Part shown: positions 57,932 through 59,240 of the stretch, piece after piece
How positions within the stretch are numbered: position 1 is the stretch's first letter
Layout: each line of letters opens with the position of its first letter
Notes under the pieces: generated by a model
Database searches by the model: none
What the model was told of the DNA's origin: nothing
Seen by the model: only the letters and a program-made list of their open reading frames with translations
Translations under genes and position numbers: made by a program
Assembly (NCBI GenBank): GCA_032718475.1
Contig: JAUCBJ010000779.1
Span: 1-59,240 of the forward strand
From: Nemertoderma westbladi
Lineage: Eukaryota > Xenacoelomorpha > Nemertodermatida > Nemertodermatidae
Direction: 5' to 3'
Length of the DNA: 59,240 nt

Positions 57932-58340
57932 CATTTGTTTGTTTGAGTTCTTTTCATAATAGTATTAAAACTATTTATCCATAACAATTATATTAGTATT
58001 AGGACTATTTATCCATAACATTTATATTAGTATTAGGATTACTTATCCCTAATTATTATATTAGTATTATAAATGTATTTGCCAACAATATTTATTACTA
58101 TTAGGTCTATTTATTCAAGAAATTATATGTTTTTATAATATATTTTGGAAAATTAGTCGACTAAGTCATAATTTTTAAAACTTTAAATAAGGGTGGAGTT
58201 ATTTTATAAAGTTAAGAAGAGTGAATCAATGGAGGCAACATGAAGTCTAATCTCTTGACATTTACTCGTAAGACCGCACATTAACTCCCAAGGTTGCATA
58301 CTATCACTATAGCTGGGAGAGTCAAAGCTAGTATACAGAA
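57932..58340. repeat. 3' flank with ~35 bp repeats
   Basis: Just after the stop, three degenerate units of TATTAGTATTAGGACTATTT plus ATCCATAAC occupy about 57955-58075. The rest is AT-rich with no gene. No clear AATAAA is seen. Confidence 0.65.
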
Positions 58341-59240
58341 GTGAGGGAGTGAGTGAGGGAAGTGAGGGAAGTGAGGGAAGTGAGGGAAGTGAGGGAGTGA
58401 GTGAGGGAAGTGAGGGAAGTGAGGGAGTGAGTGAGGGAAGTGAGGGAAGTGAGGGAAGTGAGGGAAGTGAGGGAAGTGAGGGAAGTGAGGGAGTGAGTGA
58501 GGGAGTGAGTGAGGGAGTGAGGGAAGTGAGGGAAGTGAGGGAAGTGAGGGAAGTGAGGGAAGTGAGGGAAGTGAGGGAGTGAGTGAGGGAGTGAGTGAGG
58601 GAGTGAGGGAAGTGAGGGAAGTGAGGGAAGTGAGGGAAGTGAGGGAGTGAGTGAGGGAAGTGAGGGAAGTGAGGGAAGTGAGGGAAGTGAGGGAAGTGAG
58701 GGAAGTGAGGGAAGTGAGGGAGTGAGTGAGGGAGTGAGTGAGGGAAGTGAGGGAAGTGAGGGAAGTGAGGGAAGTGAGGGAAGTGAGGGAAGTGAGGGAA
58801 GTGAGGGAAGTGAGGGAGTGAGTGAGGGAGTGAGTGAGGGAGTGAGGGAAGTGAGGGAAGTGAGGGAGTGAGGGAAGTGAGGGAAGTGAGGGAAGTGAGG
58901 GAAGTGAGGGAGTGAGTGAGGGAAGTGAGGGAAGTGAGGGAAGTGAGGGAAGTGAGGGAAGTGAGGGAAGTGAGGGAAGTGAGGGAAGTGAGGGAAGTGA
59001 GGGAAGTGAGGGAGTGAGTGAGGGAGTGAGTGAGGGAAGTGAGGGAAGTGAGGGAAGTGAGGGAAGTGAGGGAAGTGAGGGAAGTGAGGGAAGTGAGGGA
59101 GGAGTGAGGGAGGAGTGAGGGAAGTGAGGGAAGTGAGGGAAGTGAGGGAAGTGAGGGAAGTGAGGGAAGTGAGGGAGTGAGTGAGGGAGTGAGTGAGGGA
59201 AGTGAGGGAAGTGAGGGAAGTGAGGGAGTGAGTGAGGGAA
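58341..59240 (+). repeat. GTGAGGGAA satellite, at least 900 bp, open at right edge
   Basis: Mostly 9 bp units GTGAGGGAA, broken at irregular intervals by a GTGAGGGAGTGA variant. Three long ORFs of Ser-Glu-Gly repeats are translations of the repeat. Evenly spaced GGG runs (six bases between) on the plus strand could form G-quadruplexes. Confidence 0.95.

Noticed and set aside
58349-59118. Three long ORFs of Ser-Glu-Gly repeats
   Set aside because: They are the GTGAGGGAA satellite read in frame and start and stop at the variant units.

Overview
The window is eukaryotic, almost certainly metazoan, and nearly all of it is nested retrotransposons. Three BEL/Pao families dominate (called A, B and C here), with a Penelope-like element (PLE) carrying a GIY-YIG-type endonuclease, an RTE-like LINE, a second LINE scrap, a non-autonomous terminal-inverted-repeat (TIR) element, a foldback element and several tandem repeats. 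This mix suggests an aquatic invertebrate; I cannot name the species. Three in-frame TGA codons can be traced by paralogue comparison to CGA, which suggests CpG-methylation decay.

Layout. 1-5760: 5' half of a diverged family-A element (A2, minus strand), with a 1.18 kb TIR element and a 591 bp solo LTR nested in its leader. 5761-6405: foldback element. 6807-7997: two tandem-repeat arrays. 8317-9781: 5'-truncated LINE with a target-site duplication. 10761-10965: LINE scrap. 10966-27729: family B on the minus strand as a tandem (LTR scrap - gag - shared LTR - complete interior B1 - truncated LTR), with the PLE inserted in B1. 27730-33886: second family-B element (B2), sitting in the B1 5' LTR. 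33887-39084: family C, with its gag-protease and RT halves in opposite orientations across a 40 bp inverted repeat. 39623-55693: complete 16,071 bp family-A element (A1), with 1263 bp LTRs differing at three positions by eye and a 5 bp target-site duplication. 56882-57931: the only non-transposon gene candidate, an intronless C2H2/acidic-repeat protein behind a TATA box. 58341-59240: GTGAGGGAA-type satellite running off the right edge.

How the genes work together. A and B carry the normal BEL set: gag, protease, RT/RNase H and integrase. Both also have a third gene (ORF3) after integrase, in the position where some LTR elements carry env. ORF3 shows no signal peptide or membrane segment. In A and B it shares a zinc-knuckle block with identical Cys/His spacing. 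In B1 ORF3 also holds a region resembling a DEDD 3'-5' exonuclease, which B2 has lost. Family-B gag lacks the expected zinc knuckles, while a gag-like knuckle array sits in ORF3. ORF3 is the best candidate here for something undescribed. Every element copy is coding-defective in this window.
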